Below, piece by piece: positions 11,680-27,756 of a stretch of DNA of 64,000 nt. The translations under genes and the position numbers were made by a program. Below the pieces are notes generated by a model. The model did no database searches. It saw only the letters and a list, made by a program, of their open reading frames with translations, and had not been told where the DNA came from. Source of the DNA: Leucocoprinus leucothites (taxonomy: Eukaryota > Basidiomycota > Agaricomycetes > Agaricales > Agaricaceae); the NCBI GenBank assembly GCA_013368445.1, contig JAACJO010000001.1, positions 1,302,001 to 1,366,000 of the forward strand, read 5' to 3'. Numbering within the stretch: the stretch's first letter is position 1; each line of letters starts with the position of its first letter.

Positions 11680-14600
11680 CTAATCGACAATCGTTGAGGT
11701 GATGTCTTTGACAGCTTCCCCAACGAGTTTGGTGCCATTTGCCGCCTTCGCGGCACTTTTACGGCCGAAATACCTACGCTGATGGTGAGCGAAAATATCA
11801 AGAGCGACACGAAAAGCGTTACATGAGGATATTGTCCCATAGACGAAGACCATGTAGAGGGAGAGCTTTCTGTTGTTGTTCTGAAGCAGACTGCCTCGGA
11901 GGTCTATTCGGGTCATCGTGGGGGTCTATTGATGCGCGCAAGGCATCCGCATGTTTCATTTTGGGCACTGTAAGATGTGTAACGGGTGCCGTGGAGTATA
12001 TATGCTTCTTGAGGAGTGCCAGGGCCTCCGGCTGGTGTGTGTGACATATCAGCTTCAGAATCTCAAATTTTGGTCTATCATCCTCACTGTATCTCGCCGT
12101 TTAGCGATGGCGCTGTGTGGGGGCGATTCATCTTCTAGATCAAGCGGTCCCCAACGTCTATCCGTCTGTATCTCACCCACAGATGTTTGTCGGATGACGC
12201 TTGGCCGAATTGCCAAATGCTCGGCTACGTCCTCATCCTGGACCACTTTGCTTGGATCAAGGGACTGTGAGGAATGTAACAATCCTTGGGCAAAGGCATT
12301 TCGAAGCAACTTTTCTGCCCTCACTTCCAATCTGCGCCGCTTCTTCGCTGCCGAGAGTGCCACTTGCTTATAGCGCCGATCCCACTTGTCTTGGCCGTTC
12401 TTCCACATCATCACGGGAGCCTCCTTCAAGATACCGAGGTCACCTGCTTGAATATTCAGTGCAGGAATCTCCTTCGCAGGTTCCATGGGTCGTATTTGTC
12501 CATGAATATTGACCCGTTCTCGACGCATGTGATCGAATGCCGGACTCGAATTCTAGTAGGGGACGTTAAATGAGATGTTCACATCCTGGATGACATTGAG
12601 CCCCTACAGACCTGGGAACGACTCTCAGCTGGCATCGGAGCTGGGCAGATTGCCGAACCGCCTTCAGTAACACAAATATCTTCCTGGTTTGACCGAAGTC
12701 GATTCGGTGTGGTCCGTTCTTGTACCGAGATTGGGTCATCGTGAGCGCTACGCCTTGAGCCGGGCAGACTTCTTTTTCTACCGGGGCCTTCTTCATGCGG
12801 CGAGGGTTTAGTGCTTAAAAGGCACTCAGCCCTCGGCTCCGGGAAGGGCATGCGTTCAAGCTCTTCTGTAGTGAGTTGTGTGATATGCACAACAAAAGCA
12901 GCGATCGACCTATATGCATAACGTGCCTACCAAAGTTAGCAAGGGTTCGTGCAAAGACGCGAAGATATTCACATTGGAACAAAAAGTGAAGACAGTTGGT
13001 ACATGACACATTCCTTTCCACGAGTATCAGCCTGACTCCGAATGATTCATATCTGCAGAAGGGACATACCATCGAAAAGCTGGAAATGAACCTTGAGGTA
13101 CATGTCAGGCAATAGCCACGAAATTGAGCTGAAAGCCCACCTTCGTTCCGGTGGTAAATCGTTCCACGTTCTCCTCTTGACGCCGCATGTCGCGAAGGAT
13201 ACCGTTCCTTGCAGGGTAGTCTCGTGGGTATGCAGCTCGATGGGCGAGATATATGATTTCATCACGCAGAAGCTCGCCATCACCTGCAATAATGTACAAT
13301 GGCGGGAGATTGCCTAGGGACCCTTGAAATACAGGAGAGACGAGAGGGTGGGTAACCTGCCTGGTTATAGGATGAGCATGGTCCTTGAAAATCCGGATTT
13401 GAAAGACGATCCTTACTCTGTGGTGGCGTATAGTTGTATCTGTGACCTAAGCTCGAGAGGTATGGCTTTAGGATCTTGCATCAAAAGTTTTGGGGGCTTT
13501 GGCTCCCAGGTGTAAGAAGTCGGCGGACCAGAGGGAGATGAAGCAATCTCAAAGCTTTCCGCCTCGTTGATGGACCGAGCCTCTGATTGCACTTGTTCTG
13601 AACCTAGCATTATTTCTTGAGGTTGAACGGGTCGATCAAGTTTCGGATTAACTTGTTCGGCGGCCGATACACTCAAACGACTCTCGGACGGTTTTAAGGT
13701 ATCGGCATCTCCGGGCATTGGCGGTGGATTCGTCTCGGTAGGAGCAACTCTACCCCCTTCGGGCGGCAACAAGTCTAATGGCCACAAGGTCGAGGGTTTC
13801 GATAAAAAGCCATGTTCTGGTATGATATCCTACACAAAACATGAGTTGAGTGTGAAAAGGTGATTGCGGACTAGACTGACGCTTTCGCCATTCTCCAAAA
13901 TGCTGGGAAAGCTATGGGTCAGGTCAACCCACGGGCTGATGAGCACTGCGCCTGCAGGTAAAGGTCGATCTAAGTCCCGCAGGATAGTTAGCAATGCAAG
14001 ACAGAGTCCTCCCCCAGCTGAATCTCCTGCAAGAGTAATTTTATTCGGAGAAACAGGTTTGTGTGGAGCGTTCTTCGGAGGTTCGGTCAAGTAGAAATCT
14101 ATGAGGTTTATGACCCTCAGTCTGACGCTATGAGCGGGTATACGGGTAGCTTCGCACTTACAGGCAGCTAGCACGTCTTGAATTGCACACGGCCAAGGGT
14201 ACTGGGGAGCTTTACTATGTATAGTGTTAGATAAAACCTGGAATGTCTGTGCGGAATGAAGTATACCGATAGTTCACTGTGAAGGCACGACCCCGAAACT
14301 CTCTCGCTTATATGATATGAAAAATTGCATTTCCGTAATAGACCTTGTGACACGCACCATATCGTATGATTTGGTAACGATGTGTGTCTGGTTTTCAATT
14401 TCAGGTAGAGTTCAGGTCAAGTCAAAAATAAAACGAACTCATTGAGCCCCAGAAATAGCCTCCTGACTCGGTGGACGACGATGAGGTTAATTGGCATAAA
14501 AGGGATTGGAGGACCCACCTCCATGAATATACAGCTGAGTTTAAATTAGGTAGCTATTTAATGGGCAAATAGAAGTGCAGACATACCATTACCGGCTCTA

Positions 14601-15311
14601 GGTGGTCCATCCGAACAATGGTATCTTCGTGGCGAGACAGCCTTGAATCCACTTCATTAGCGCGCCCCTTCGCACGAGATAGATACTTTTTGTCTGTGAT
14701 CCACTCTGCTTCAATCCCGTCAAGCCCCCTGACCTGCCACCACTTATGGCCTCCAACAACCCTCCTAAGCTCATCAGGACCAAACCACTCAGCGAGAAGA
14801 TCAGCTGCTGTATTGCAAGACGATAGTGGTACGATGGTGGGCGCAACGGTAGCCCGGTGTGATGAAGGAACATGCGCGTTGGTGCTATAAGGTTGTTGAT
14901 AAGGGACAGGGCTAGAGGCAGTTAAACCACACACAAGCTTTGGAGCGATTCGATTGTGTTGTGGGTTACCATACGAATGAAAGCTGAAAACAATATTGAA
15001 TGTAATGCGAACATCAGAGACGTGTCAGCTAGTCCTACACTTTACAATATTGAATGCCCTTCACGAAAAGTTAGCACGAAGCAAAATCCCTGACGGAAGA
15101 AGAGTCTCAACTGGTCATAGAAAATATCATCCTGAGGAAGATCCTCTCTTTTACCATTCCTGAGCCTGCTTGCCTTGCGTTCTCCATGTGAGAAGAAATT
15201 TTTAACAACCACTATATGAAAAGGAAGATTACGACTATCTCAAAGAGTGTGCTGGGAGGAGGGCTGACCTGGAGCGATGTGAAATGCAGCAGAGGCTGTC
15301 GTTACAGGCAT
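11680..15311 (-). CDS. Large HSL-type alpha/beta hydrolase (lipase/esterase)
   Basis: Predicted lipid or ester hydrolase of the hormone-sensitive-lipase family, about 950-1000 residues in a dozen or so exons. The start at 15311 reads MPVTTASAAF. Next come a helical N-domain, WWQVRG near 14740, the oxyanion motif HGGG just after LYI (exon near 14510), and the nucleophile motif GDSAGGG near 14030. The acid (IIAGDGELLRDE) lies near 13300, and the catalytic His (FDGMCHV) is split by an intron near 13030. A polar insert of about 120 residues sits between the nucleophile and the acid (about 13420-13800). A long basic C-terminal tail follows (RMPFPEPRAE, then WKNGQDKWDRRYKQ, then YFGRKSAAKAANG) and ends at the TAG at 11680. 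The tail suggests a scaffold or membrane role that I cannot name. Substrate unknown. Confidence 0.83.
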
Positions 15312-15589
15312 TTAATATTAGGAGGGATGGAAGTGAGAAGGCGCAGGGTGACCCAGTCAGATGAGATTAAAGAATGGTAAGACGGTAAAAGGCGACGTCC
15401 GGAGAGCCCCAGTGGGGACCTTCAAGTGTTGTGTGCCCCACTAAATAACAATTTCCGTGGAAGGGTCCTCGCTAAATAAAACTGGACTGTGACATCATAA
15501 GTGCTAGTGATATTTGGTAGAGCCGACAGGTCCAAACAACTTCATCCGCGTCGAATGCTTAGTGCAAGTATTTGGCGGATAATGAACTC
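15312..15589 (+). promoter_or_regulatory. Divergent promoter, hydrolase and CFT2
   Basis: 278 bases separate the two start codons, so the genes likely share a bidirectional promoter. It contains two AAATAA-type A/T tracts but no clear paired TATA boxes. Confidence 0.45.
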
Positions 15590-18500
15590 ATGATCACATT
15601 CACTCCATTGTCTGGGGCTGCTCGCTCGGATACTGTCTCCCCGTTATCATATCTACTTCAGGTAGACGATGTCCGCATTTTGTTGGACTGTGGTTCTCCC
15701 GACTGGTCTCCAGAAAATGCTCCCATTCCAATTGGTGGTGGAAGTGACAATGCAGAATCCAAATACCCTTGGACAGAGTATTGCGAGACTCTCCGACAGT
15801 TGGTATCTAAGCCACCATTTCTTTTTCCATAACTCATTATTATCCTGAAAATCTTCTAGAATTGCACCAACGATTGACCTTGTGTTGCTATCCCATGGCG
15901 ACCTGGCCCACTCGGGATTATACCCGTATGCGTACTCAAGATGGGGTTTGAAGGCCACTGCCTATTCAACGTTACCTGTTCAGGCAATGGGGAAAATAGC
16001 AGCAATAGAAGATGTAGAAGGGCTTCGGGACGAGCAGGACATTGGTGACGAGTCCAAACAAGAGACTGGGCATGATGGAATGCTCCCAGAGGAGAACAGC
16101 ACAATGCCCCAAGAAACACCACTCAATCCGCAAAACAAGTCGGGAAGATACATTTCTACTCTTGTCGAGGTCCAAGATGCCTTCGAACATCTCAACACAC
16201 TTCGTTATTCTCAGCCGACTCATCTTCAAGGTACGCTCCAGTTTCATTCTGGACTGTACGCCCACTAACTCCCCTCAATTAATTTCAGGAAAATGTCAGG
16301 GCATTACCATCACACCCTTTAACGCGGGCCATTCGTTGGGTGGCACAATATGGAAAATTCGCTCACCTACGTCTGGAACTATTATCTATGCCGTGCATAT
16401 GAACCACATGAAAGAGCGACATTTGGATGGGACTGTGTTAAGGAACGTAAGCGGTGGAATCTTTGAACCTCTGGCAAGGCCGGATCTCCTCATAACTGAT
16501 GCCGACCGAGCCAATGTCGTTACAAGTCGACGGAAGGACAGGGATGCTGCGCTGATCGGTGAGCTTAGTTCGGTCGTTGCCGTGATTTTGACCTTAGATG
16601 ATTTCAGACACAATAACTGCAACACTCTCCTCTCGATCATCTCTCTTGCTTCCCTGTGACTCCAGCACTCGTATTCTTGAGCTTCTCGTGTTGTTGGATC
16701 AACACTGGAATTATTCTCGGTTACGCTACCCAATATGCCTGCTCTCTAGAACAGGAAAGGATATGCTCGCTTTCGTCCGTAGTATGATGGAGTGGCTGGG
16801 AGGTACTATTAGTAAGGAGGATGTAGGCGAAGAGACTGGGAAGGAGCGGAACAAGCGGAAACGGGATGACGATGACGATAATGATGCTCTTGGAGCTCTT
16901 GCCTTGAGATTTAAGTGCGTTTGATACTTTCTTGGTGTCCTAAAAATCCCTAATGGCCTATTATAGACATCTAGAGTTTTTCCCCAACCCTCAAGCGTTG
17001 CTACAAACATACTCTTCAAAAGACCCCAAGCTCATTCTTGCTGTCCCGGCCTCTCTGTCTCACGGTCCCTCCAGAAATATGTTCGCCGATTTTGCTGCAG
17101 TTCCCGATAACGTTGTTCTACTTACCAGCCGGGGAGAAGAGGGAACACTTGGTCGGGCGCTTTTTGACCGCTGGAACGACCGACAGCGTGGAGATGATAA
17201 ATGGGACAAAGGCAGGATTGGTAGTAACATCATGTTAGATGGGACACTCCACATGAAGGTGAGTGAAAGCCGGCTGGTTCTCTTGATAATTCCTAATTCG
17301 CTTCCAAGATGCACAACAAAATACCTCTTCAGGGCGCCGAGCTGGAAGCTTATCTCCAACAGGAAAAGGAGCAAAAAGACAAGGAAGCCGCTCAGCAAGC
17401 TGCAATTGCACGCAATCAGCGCATGCTTGAAGCTGATGAGGATGAAAGCGAGTCGGATTCAGACTCAGATGCTGAGGAGGAAGACGAGGTGAGGAGAACG
17501 CTGGAAGGCGACATGGACGTGGATGACGACAATAAAACTTTGCGGCGCCGCAAAGGAGATAACCTGGACTCAGCCGATTGGGCAATGGATGGAGATGAAG
17601 GTTTAACGAAACAATTCCTTTCATTCGATATCTATTTGAAAGGAAACGTTTCGAAGGCAACATCATTTTTTAAATCTACTGGGACACAGGCACAACGGTT
17701 TAGGATGTTTCCATATGTTGAGAAAAAGCGAAGAGTTGATGAATATGGCGAAACCATCGATGTGGGCATGTGGCTAAGAAAGGGGAAAGCTTTGGAAGAG
17801 GAGGCCGAGAGTGATGAAATCAGGGACTACAAACGAAAGCTCCAGGAGGAGGAGGAGGCGAAGGTAAACAGTTCCGAAGACTGTTGGTCATTGGCTGAGA
17901 TTTAGCTGCAGAAAATCAAAGAACCGCCTTCGAAATATGTGACAATGGACATCGATGTTCAGCTTGCTTGTCGCCTATTATTCGTCGATCTAGAAGGGCT
18001 TAACGATGGCCGAGCTGTCAAAACAATTGTTCCTCAAGTCAACCCCCGAAAAATGGTCAGTCGTCTACTAAGGTACACTCACGAGAGAATCTTATTATAT
18101 GTCCCAGATCCTCGTCTCGGCATCTGAAGCAGCTACTGGTGCCCTCATTGAAAGCTGCAGCAATATCCGTGCGATGACTAAGGATATCTATGCTCCCTCA
18201 GTTAGCGAGAGCATTCAGATTGGGCAACAGACAAATACTTTCTCCATATCCATCAGCGAGGACCTTCTAACCTCCCTTCGTATGTCCAGAGTGAGTGTTT
18301 GTATCAATTACATTCGAGCCTATCTGACCCAAAGATGGTTCGTCCAGTTTGAAGACAACGAAATAGGTTACATCCGGGGCCGGGTTGTTGCTCACGCTAC
18401 CTCAACGATCCCAACACTTGAGTCTGCTTCCTCCATACCTGCGCCTATAGATCGAAATGAAGCAAGCGTTCTTCCCAAGAATCATGTACTCGGAGCGCGT

Positions 18501-18785
18501 CCGAGAGTTGCACTACCTCATTCAACAATGATTGGTGAGCTGAAGTTGACTGCACTCAAACAACGACTTGCCGCGATCAACATTCAGGCAGAGCTGATTG
18601 GTGAAGGTGTTCTTATATGTGGAGGGTCCAAGTTGGGTGATGATGAAGATAGCCCCATCGAGGATACTGTAGCTGTTCGAAAGAAGGCTAAAGGCTCCGT
18701 TGAGCTGGAGGGGAGTGTTTCAGAGTTGTATTACAAGGTTAGGCGAGAGATATATAGTTTACATGCTCTGGTGGCTGCTTCATAG
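15590..18785 (+). CDS. CFT2: Cleavage and polyadenylation factor CFT2/CPSF2 (CPSF100)
   Basis: Subunit of the pre-mRNA 3'-end cleavage and polyadenylation complex. The product has an N-terminal metallo-beta-lactamase fold (ILLDCGSPDW, VLLSHGDLAHSG), a beta-CASP domain (TPFNAGHSLGGTIWKI, IIYAVHMNHMKERHLDG) and a C-terminal dimerisation region ending KVRREIYSLHALVAAS. The zinc motif of the nuclease partner (HxHxDH in CPSF73) reads SHGDLAH here, which fits the known inactive CPSF100/CFT2 paralogue. An acidic insert near 17440-17500 (SESDSDSDAEEEDEV) separates the halves. Length is about 900 residues. An in-frame TTG lies upstream of the ATG, but I chose the ATG at 15590 because family members begin MITFTPLSG. 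Firm call. Confidence 0.92.
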
Positions 18786-20865
<2,080 letters not shown>

Positions 20866-21181
20866 TCGAGTCTCAGCTGTCTTCAATTGTTCTTGATTCC
20901 GGCTTTTCCGTGTGTGTGCGTGTGTGTTTTGCCCCTGTCTATCGTAGAGTTGGCTTAAAACTACTTCTCTAGTTGATTTGGAATTTTATCCCCTCTTACG
21001 AACTAGTGACGCCTAGGTCTCATTCATTTCAGCAATTATGTGTATTTCAACTTCAGCTTGCTGCATAGAGCGTGATCTATATAATCTATTTATCTGAGGG
21101 ATTGCTGCGCCTGATTCCCTCATCCATTGCGAAGACCATTGGTCTATTAAGTACATTAAGGTAGACGTAAAATGAGATGAT
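20866..21181 (+). other. Convergent 3' region, tubulin and HAD phosphatase
   Basis: 316 bases tail to tail. A short imperfect TG repeat (TGTGTGTGCGTGTGTGT) begins near 20910. The rest is A/T-rich 3' UTR-like sequence with no gene. Confidence 0.5.
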
Positions 21182-22261
21182 TCAGTCAGTAGAGACAGTG
21201 ATCTCTAGGCCCCCAGATTCCTTTACTTTAACAGAAATGCTACGCACCAAACATCAGAACCATTACAAGACTCGGGAAACGGGACTAACCTAGATAAGTC
21301 TTTCACTAGAATATCCGGCTTGGCGGCTTCCATCTGCTCGCGGGTGTGAGTAGTCAGTAAACCAATGGTCTTGCAACCAGCCGCACGGCCACTTTGGACT
21401 CCTAAAGGTGCATCCTCGAATACGATGCCTTGAGCAGGAAGTTGGTTTGACGCTCAGTGTTTAAGGACTGGAACCCACATTTGGCCGGATCTACACCACA
21501 TTTGCGTGCACCAAGAAGGTATGGGTCTGGACTGGACGATGTCATTAATGAGAAGCTCTTGAAAAACCAAGGCAATCAAATACTAAGGTTTGCCCTGCTT
21601 TACGTCCTCGGCAACAACAAGAACCTCGGGCTGAGGTAACTTTGCAGACTTGAGAGCAGCTGTTGCATACAAGCGAGTGGCAGAGGTACAGATAGCCCAC
21701 TTAGGCGAGGGCAAAGAGAGGTATGGCTTGATCTGTAATTCATTAGCCCCTGTTGGAGACGCTTTCCGACAGACATACCTCGTCAATTATCACCTCCGTA
21801 CCCGGAAGCTTAACAATTCCTCGTCGGCCATTCTTGGTGGATGAGGTGACGATAGCCTCCTCAAAGCGCTGTGCCTCTTTCTAGGATCTCGATGAGCCAG
21901 GTGTAAAACATGAAAGAAACAGCCGGAAGGCTGCGCCACCTCAAGGAGATCAGGATCCTCTATGCGACAATGTTTCCTGAGATTGTCAACAGTACGGACT
22001 CCGTGCGATGCTGGATTTCGTTACCGAAGAGGTTAGCAGTCTGACGACAAGATCTTGCAATAGCCAGTGCTCACAGCTTAGGATTTCACTGACGTCAATG
22101 TCAGGGTATGATTCTTTGAAAGTCTCCCAGGCGCCGACGACACCAGCAGTAGAATCAACAAGTGTGCCGTCCATATCGAACAGGCTGCCAACAGGTTAAC
22201 TCGGTAAAACAGTAACCGTAAAGACGTACATTGCGTCAACAGAAAAAACGGAGTCGGACAT
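21182..22261 (-). CDS. HAD-family sugar/polyol phosphatase (GPP/DOG-like)
   Basis: Haloacid dehalogenase-type phosphatase of about 250 residues in seven or so exons. Motif I is LFDMDGTLVDST, reassembled across the first intron near 22200. The second motif is ICTSATRL near 21690, and KPYPDPYLLGA is rebuilt across an intron near 21540. The last is IVFEDAPLGVQSGRAAG near 21400. All four HAD signatures are complete, so it should be active. The closest named families are yeast glycerol-3-phosphatase and 2-deoxyglucose-6-phosphatase; the substrate cannot be told from sequence. The final exon gives GGLEITVSTD and a TGA at 21182-21184. Head to head with SEC15, 316 bases apart. Confidence 0.85.
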
Positions 22262-22577
22262 TGTTATTTGCCTTGAGCTGAATAGAGACCAAAAAGGCAG
22301 ATGGTGGTGATAATGAAGAGTAACCCGAGGCGAGCCGGACACATGGAAAGTACAAAATTCATGCCGTATACCAAGTTGGGGATAAACCCTGATCAACGTG
22401 GAAAGGATTGATCGGAAATTCCTCCCGGGGTTATTTGGATCAAGGTGAAATGCCAAACATCGAGTCTCGTGTCACCTCGTGTCCCTTCGGCTTTTCGAAT
22501 GACCGAATACCCGGTGGCCATCTTGCCTGTTTCTGGCCATCCATCAACTCTTCCCTTCGACGCCCACCGGCTTCATT
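22262..22577 (+). promoter_or_regulatory. Divergent promoter, HAD phosphatase and SEC15
   Basis: 316 bases between two start codons that face away from each other. It is a likely shared promoter. I see no clear TATA box and no other gene. Confidence 0.4.
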
Positions 22578-25507
22578 ATGCCTCCGCGTAGACGTCCCCA
22601 ATTTACTCAGGAAAATATCGATCAACAGCTCCAGCAAATCCATCTTCTCGACCCATCCTCCTCTTCTGAAAACTTGGAACAGCTGGGTCCTATAATTAAG
22701 CAGATACACAGCAACCGCCAACAGGAGGCGTACCTCAGGACCATCCAAGGCCTAATTGAATCTAAAGATGCGGAGATTGAGAAGATTTGCGTTGACAATT
22801 ACCAAGACTTCATCTCCTCCGTCTCGACGCTGTTCACGGTCAAGTCATACACCGACAAGATGAAGGAGACCATCGCTTCCTTGGATACCAGTGTTGCTCA
22901 GCTCGGCGGTGGTTTGGTTGACAAGAAGCGCAATCTCCTTCAGACCAAAAAAACGGCGGCTAATCTTGATGAGGCAATTGACACCCTGCAGGCTTGCCTT
23001 CGGGTATTGGATGTCGTGAACCGAGTAAGTGAGATGGTGAAGGAGGGAAAGTACTGGAGTGCACTAAGGGTCCGTCGTCCACACCTATTGTCGTTGTGGT
23101 ATATCCTCAGTAATGCATGCTATGATGTTGACAGTCATTGGAAGATATCCAGAGCATGTCCCCAACGTCCATATCTCAGACTCCCTTTTTCCAACATCTC
23201 TTATCCTCTCTGCCCTCGTTGCGAGCGCAGATCAAGGATGCGGTGACTGCATCGATGAAACAATGGCTGCTTGAGATACGGACCGTAAGCGCAGAGGTGG
23301 GCCGACTCACCGTTGAGAGCATGGAAAGCAGAACGAGGTTCTGGAGGACCCGACGTGAGAAGGACCCACTTCTTCGAATGAGCCGCGTTGGAAGTGCCGT
23401 CGAACTGGTCACATATGAGAAGAACGAGTGTAAGTAGGCTTGTTCGGTGTAGCTCAAGGACAGTCGACTGATTTCCTGCACAGTCAATGTCCTCAACAAC
23501 GACAAGCTGAAGGTTGACTTCAAGCCTCTGTTTGAGTGCATACATATATATGATACTCTGGGATTGCTTGAGGAACTTCGAAACTCTTATCAAGCTGATA
23601 GAAAGGTATCTTGATCCCCTTTCTATTTTGCGGTGTACTAAATTTCTTAACTTAGGCTCAGTCCGACTTGATCCTGCCCACGCCTCTTCCTTTATCTTCT
23701 CTACCTGCATTTACCCAGGAGATCACCGGGTTCTTCATAATTGAATCCCACGTATTGGAAACTACAGGCACCTTTCGATCATGGAGGAACGTCGAGGAAC
23801 TCTGGGATGTCATCGTTTCCCGTCTGACAATTGGTATCGACAATGCTCTTAAATCTGAGAATGATCCCGGGGTATTCTTGCGGGTAAAAGAAAATCTTTC
23901 GACCTTCGTCATGGCACTAGAAGTAAGCCCGATTCCTATTGACAATAAAGAGCAAGCTCTAATTATGAGCAGGCTTCCGCGTACTCTACAAATTCCATAC
24001 AGAATTTTATTCTATCTCTATTTGGGAGATACGTTAAACTACTGGAGACTTTCTTCGGAAAACGATTCGAAGCAGTGAGTCTCACAATTAAATACGATAT
24101 GTCACTGAACTAAACTCTAACCAGGTCATCCGCCAAGATGACAATCAGCCACTTTTTATCGATAAGGATACAGAACTTCAGGCCGTGCTGGATGTCGTTT
24201 GGATATCAGAGACAGAAAGAAACGGGATAAAAGAGTGGGTTTCTATTTTACTTTGAAGGAACGCCTCCTAAACATGATGATATAGCGCACCTCTCCCGCA
24301 AGCTTTACCTTGGTCGCAATCATTCTATCTCTGCTGCCAAGAGGTGAAATTTGCCCGCTTAATAATCATTCATCTGCCTAATGCAATCTTAGATACGTTC
24401 CTTCATACAGAAATTCTACGCCTTTGCCGATGGAGTGTCGCGACATCACCGGGACATCGACGACCTTTTAAGCAAGGTGTGCAGCTCAACAAATACATGG
24501 TTGAAATATCACTAACAAGCGATTTTCTTGTCTAAGTCTCTGGATAACCTCTTTATCAAAAGTATCTGTGAAACGATAATCCAGCGCCTTGCTACAACCA
24601 CAACCGTGCCTCAGATCGCTCAATTAGTTACTAATATTGAGCACTTCCAGGTCGCATGCCAGGAACTTGAACGTGCACTGACAAGCTTGAGGTACGCGTT
24701 TGAGACGTTATGTTTAGATGAAAACCCAATGCTGCGGAATAGGTCGACGCAGCGGGGTGGCTTGATTCGCCTCTCGGCGTCAAAATCATTTGAATCGACC
24801 CTGTCTCGTTCTATCAAACGTCTAACAGGCCTCATTAATTCCAAACTGGATCAGTCATTCGAGTTCTCAATGTATAATTGGACGCCGCAAAAGCGAGAAA
24901 GCGCGCCCAACATGCAGCTGGACGAGCTCATCGGCTGGCTCACGACCGTCGTGGACTCACTGGCCATCCAAGAACAATATAAAGACGAAGCATATAAAGG
25001 AGCCTTCGAATATATTGCAGATACCCTGATGGTAAGTTCCACTCTCAGCATAGTGTCGCAGCGTGTACGTCCTTACATTTTACTCCGGTAGAACTGTCTA
25101 GCAGGGAGGGATATTGATACGATCAACGAGAATGCAATCTCCAATATCCTTATCGACGTAGATTACCTCGAGGACGCACTCAAAAGGATCGGGAGATCGC
25201 ATCTAGCAACTGCGTTTATTGAGCTTCGATCTGTCAGTGGCATATTCATACCCCCACTGACTTCACCTGATAATCTAGCCTTAATCAGACGATATCCATC
25301 CCTCTCAACAATGCAACCCAAGAATTCCTTGTCCCAGCTAACAGGCAGTCATCGTACCCTGCAGTCAAGCAGAAGCGATTACAGGCATTACTCGAGAAGC
25401 TCGCAAGGTATGGAGCCTCCCAGCGTGACCCTACTGCAAGGGAGCTTGGAGAACGAAGACGTAAAGAAGCAGAAGCAGTGGGCCGACTTTACCCGGATAA
25501 ACGTTGA
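22578..25507 (+). CDS. SEC15: Exocyst complex subunit SEC15 (EXOC6)
   Basis: Exocyst subunit that tethers secretory vesicles to the plasma membrane, with Sec4/Rab GTPases as the known partner. The N-terminus is Gln-rich and coiled-coil (TQENIDQQLQQIHLL, then QQEAYLRTIQGLIE). The middle (FFQHLLSSLPSLRAQIKDAV, FRSWRNVEELWDVIVSRL) and the C-terminal helical repeats (ELIGWLTTVVDSLA, NILIDVDYLEDALKRIG) match the family. The protein ends VGRLYPDKR at the TGA 25505-25507. Length is about 800 residues in roughly ten exons, with short exons crowded near 24100-24540 where splice ends are less sure. It converges on ARF1 with 311 bases between. Confidence 0.9.
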
Positions 25508-25818
25508 AAGATACACTTTAGCGATACCCATCTCAGTATTCACCTTAATCAAAAACATGTGGTGCGACACAAGTATCGTTATTCTATAGCAGCGGACGTG
25601 CCTCGTGCATACGGCTCGCAACCTGACTCCCCGATGGACACAAGTGAAATAAGAGTTAGGAAAACATGATATAAGGAAAAGAGGTAACTAGAAATTCAAA
25701 AGAACAAGTAGCAAATACGTTGGATCAAACCGGCGGTGCTTGCGTCTTCGGTATCGTGAGGGGATCGTGACACGTGTAACAACGCTGACAAGGTACCCAG
25801 AGCTGAAGGACGAGGCAC
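25508..25818 (+). other. Convergent 3' region, SEC15 and ARF1
   Basis: About 311 bases tail to tail. An ORF-like reading continues past the SEC15 stop, but it is most likely 3' UTR. No gene supported. Confidence 0.5.
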
Positions 25819-26645
<827 letters not shown>

Positions 26646-27756
26646 GTTTTCGAGTAGTGTTGAAGGGAGACGGTGAAGAAAAGTAGAGAAGAATGAAGAG
26701 TAGGGAAGAGCTGTACGGGTTTGGAAGAGGCTGTTAGCGTGGGACATAAATTAAAATTCCGCTGGGAACTTTTGGCAAACAAGGCCATCTTCCCCTATTT
26801 AAATACTTCACGTCCCTTACCTCCACGTATTCCTTGTCGTGTATTCCGATAGCATACTGTTTGCGCAGCACTCGATCAATATGACTGGGAAATTGATTCA
26901 TGAATACATGCCATCTGATTTTCTATGATTCAGTTTGCTCAACCTAGACGTGGACGTATAATGCCTGACTGCGATCTTCAAAGTTGATCGATGATCCTTT
27001 TCCCCAGCAGCGATCTGTGACTTAGTGTTACGTAGTTCTGCGACAGGGATGCCACGATTATACGAAGCTGCATTGAGCATGAAACTTCGGCTATTCTCAA
27101 GATATCAGTATTACAAGTATAGATTTATTTTGTACATAGGTTCCGAGTACAATTTTACGGAGTGCTGGGTGCATTCGTCTTGTATTACACACACGACGAC
27201 TTATTACTATACCCGGCTGCTTCAAACATCGTTCAGATATGTCTCGAGTTTGAAGGCTTAAGGTCCGGCTGGGCCGGGCGACGCTTTTACCCTTCCCCCT
27301 TTTTCCCAGAACAGTGACTGCTCACTGTACTTATTCAACAAACGTTCTCAGGAAACCACCACAAATGGTTCCAGTGGCATTGCCAAATTTGGCATATTCG
27401 AAGCTAACTCACACTCTGACAACTTCGAACGAGCACAGCCCTGGAGGCGAGATTCTGTAGCCTATCACAAGATCTCGAGATTCCTCAAATCGTCGTAAAA
27501 CCAGATCCCGGACGACAAATACCAGAAGGTGTTGTGAACAGATGCATTATCTCAGATAATAACTAACAGAGTATTAGTACAGTCTAGGAACTCGCCTGAT
27601 ACGAAGAGAAAAGAACACAAAGGGGAAAGAGGTATGCAAAGACCAACGAATGTACAATAAGGTCGAATGCTAAATAATGCACAAACAAACGAGACAAGGA
27701 AAATCATGAACGAGAGCCAAGAAATAAGGTAATTAGTCGATCATTAGTAAATTACT
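26646..27756 (-). other. Gene-poor region upstream of ARF1
   Basis: About 1.1 kb with no supported gene. It includes a G/C-rich patch near 27265-27290 and A/T-rich DNA near 27700. Short ORFs here have no domain and no splice partners. It likely holds the ARF1 promoter and the 3' UTR of the phosphatase-like gene. Confidence 0.45.

Noticed and set aside
16042..16659. 205-codon ORF overlapping the CFT2 exons in another frame
   Set aside because: CFT2 beta-CASP motifs are in the other frame and continue across introns.
20908..20930. Short TG-rich repeat as a possible element
   Set aside because: Too short and imperfect to be more than a microsatellite in a 3' UTR.
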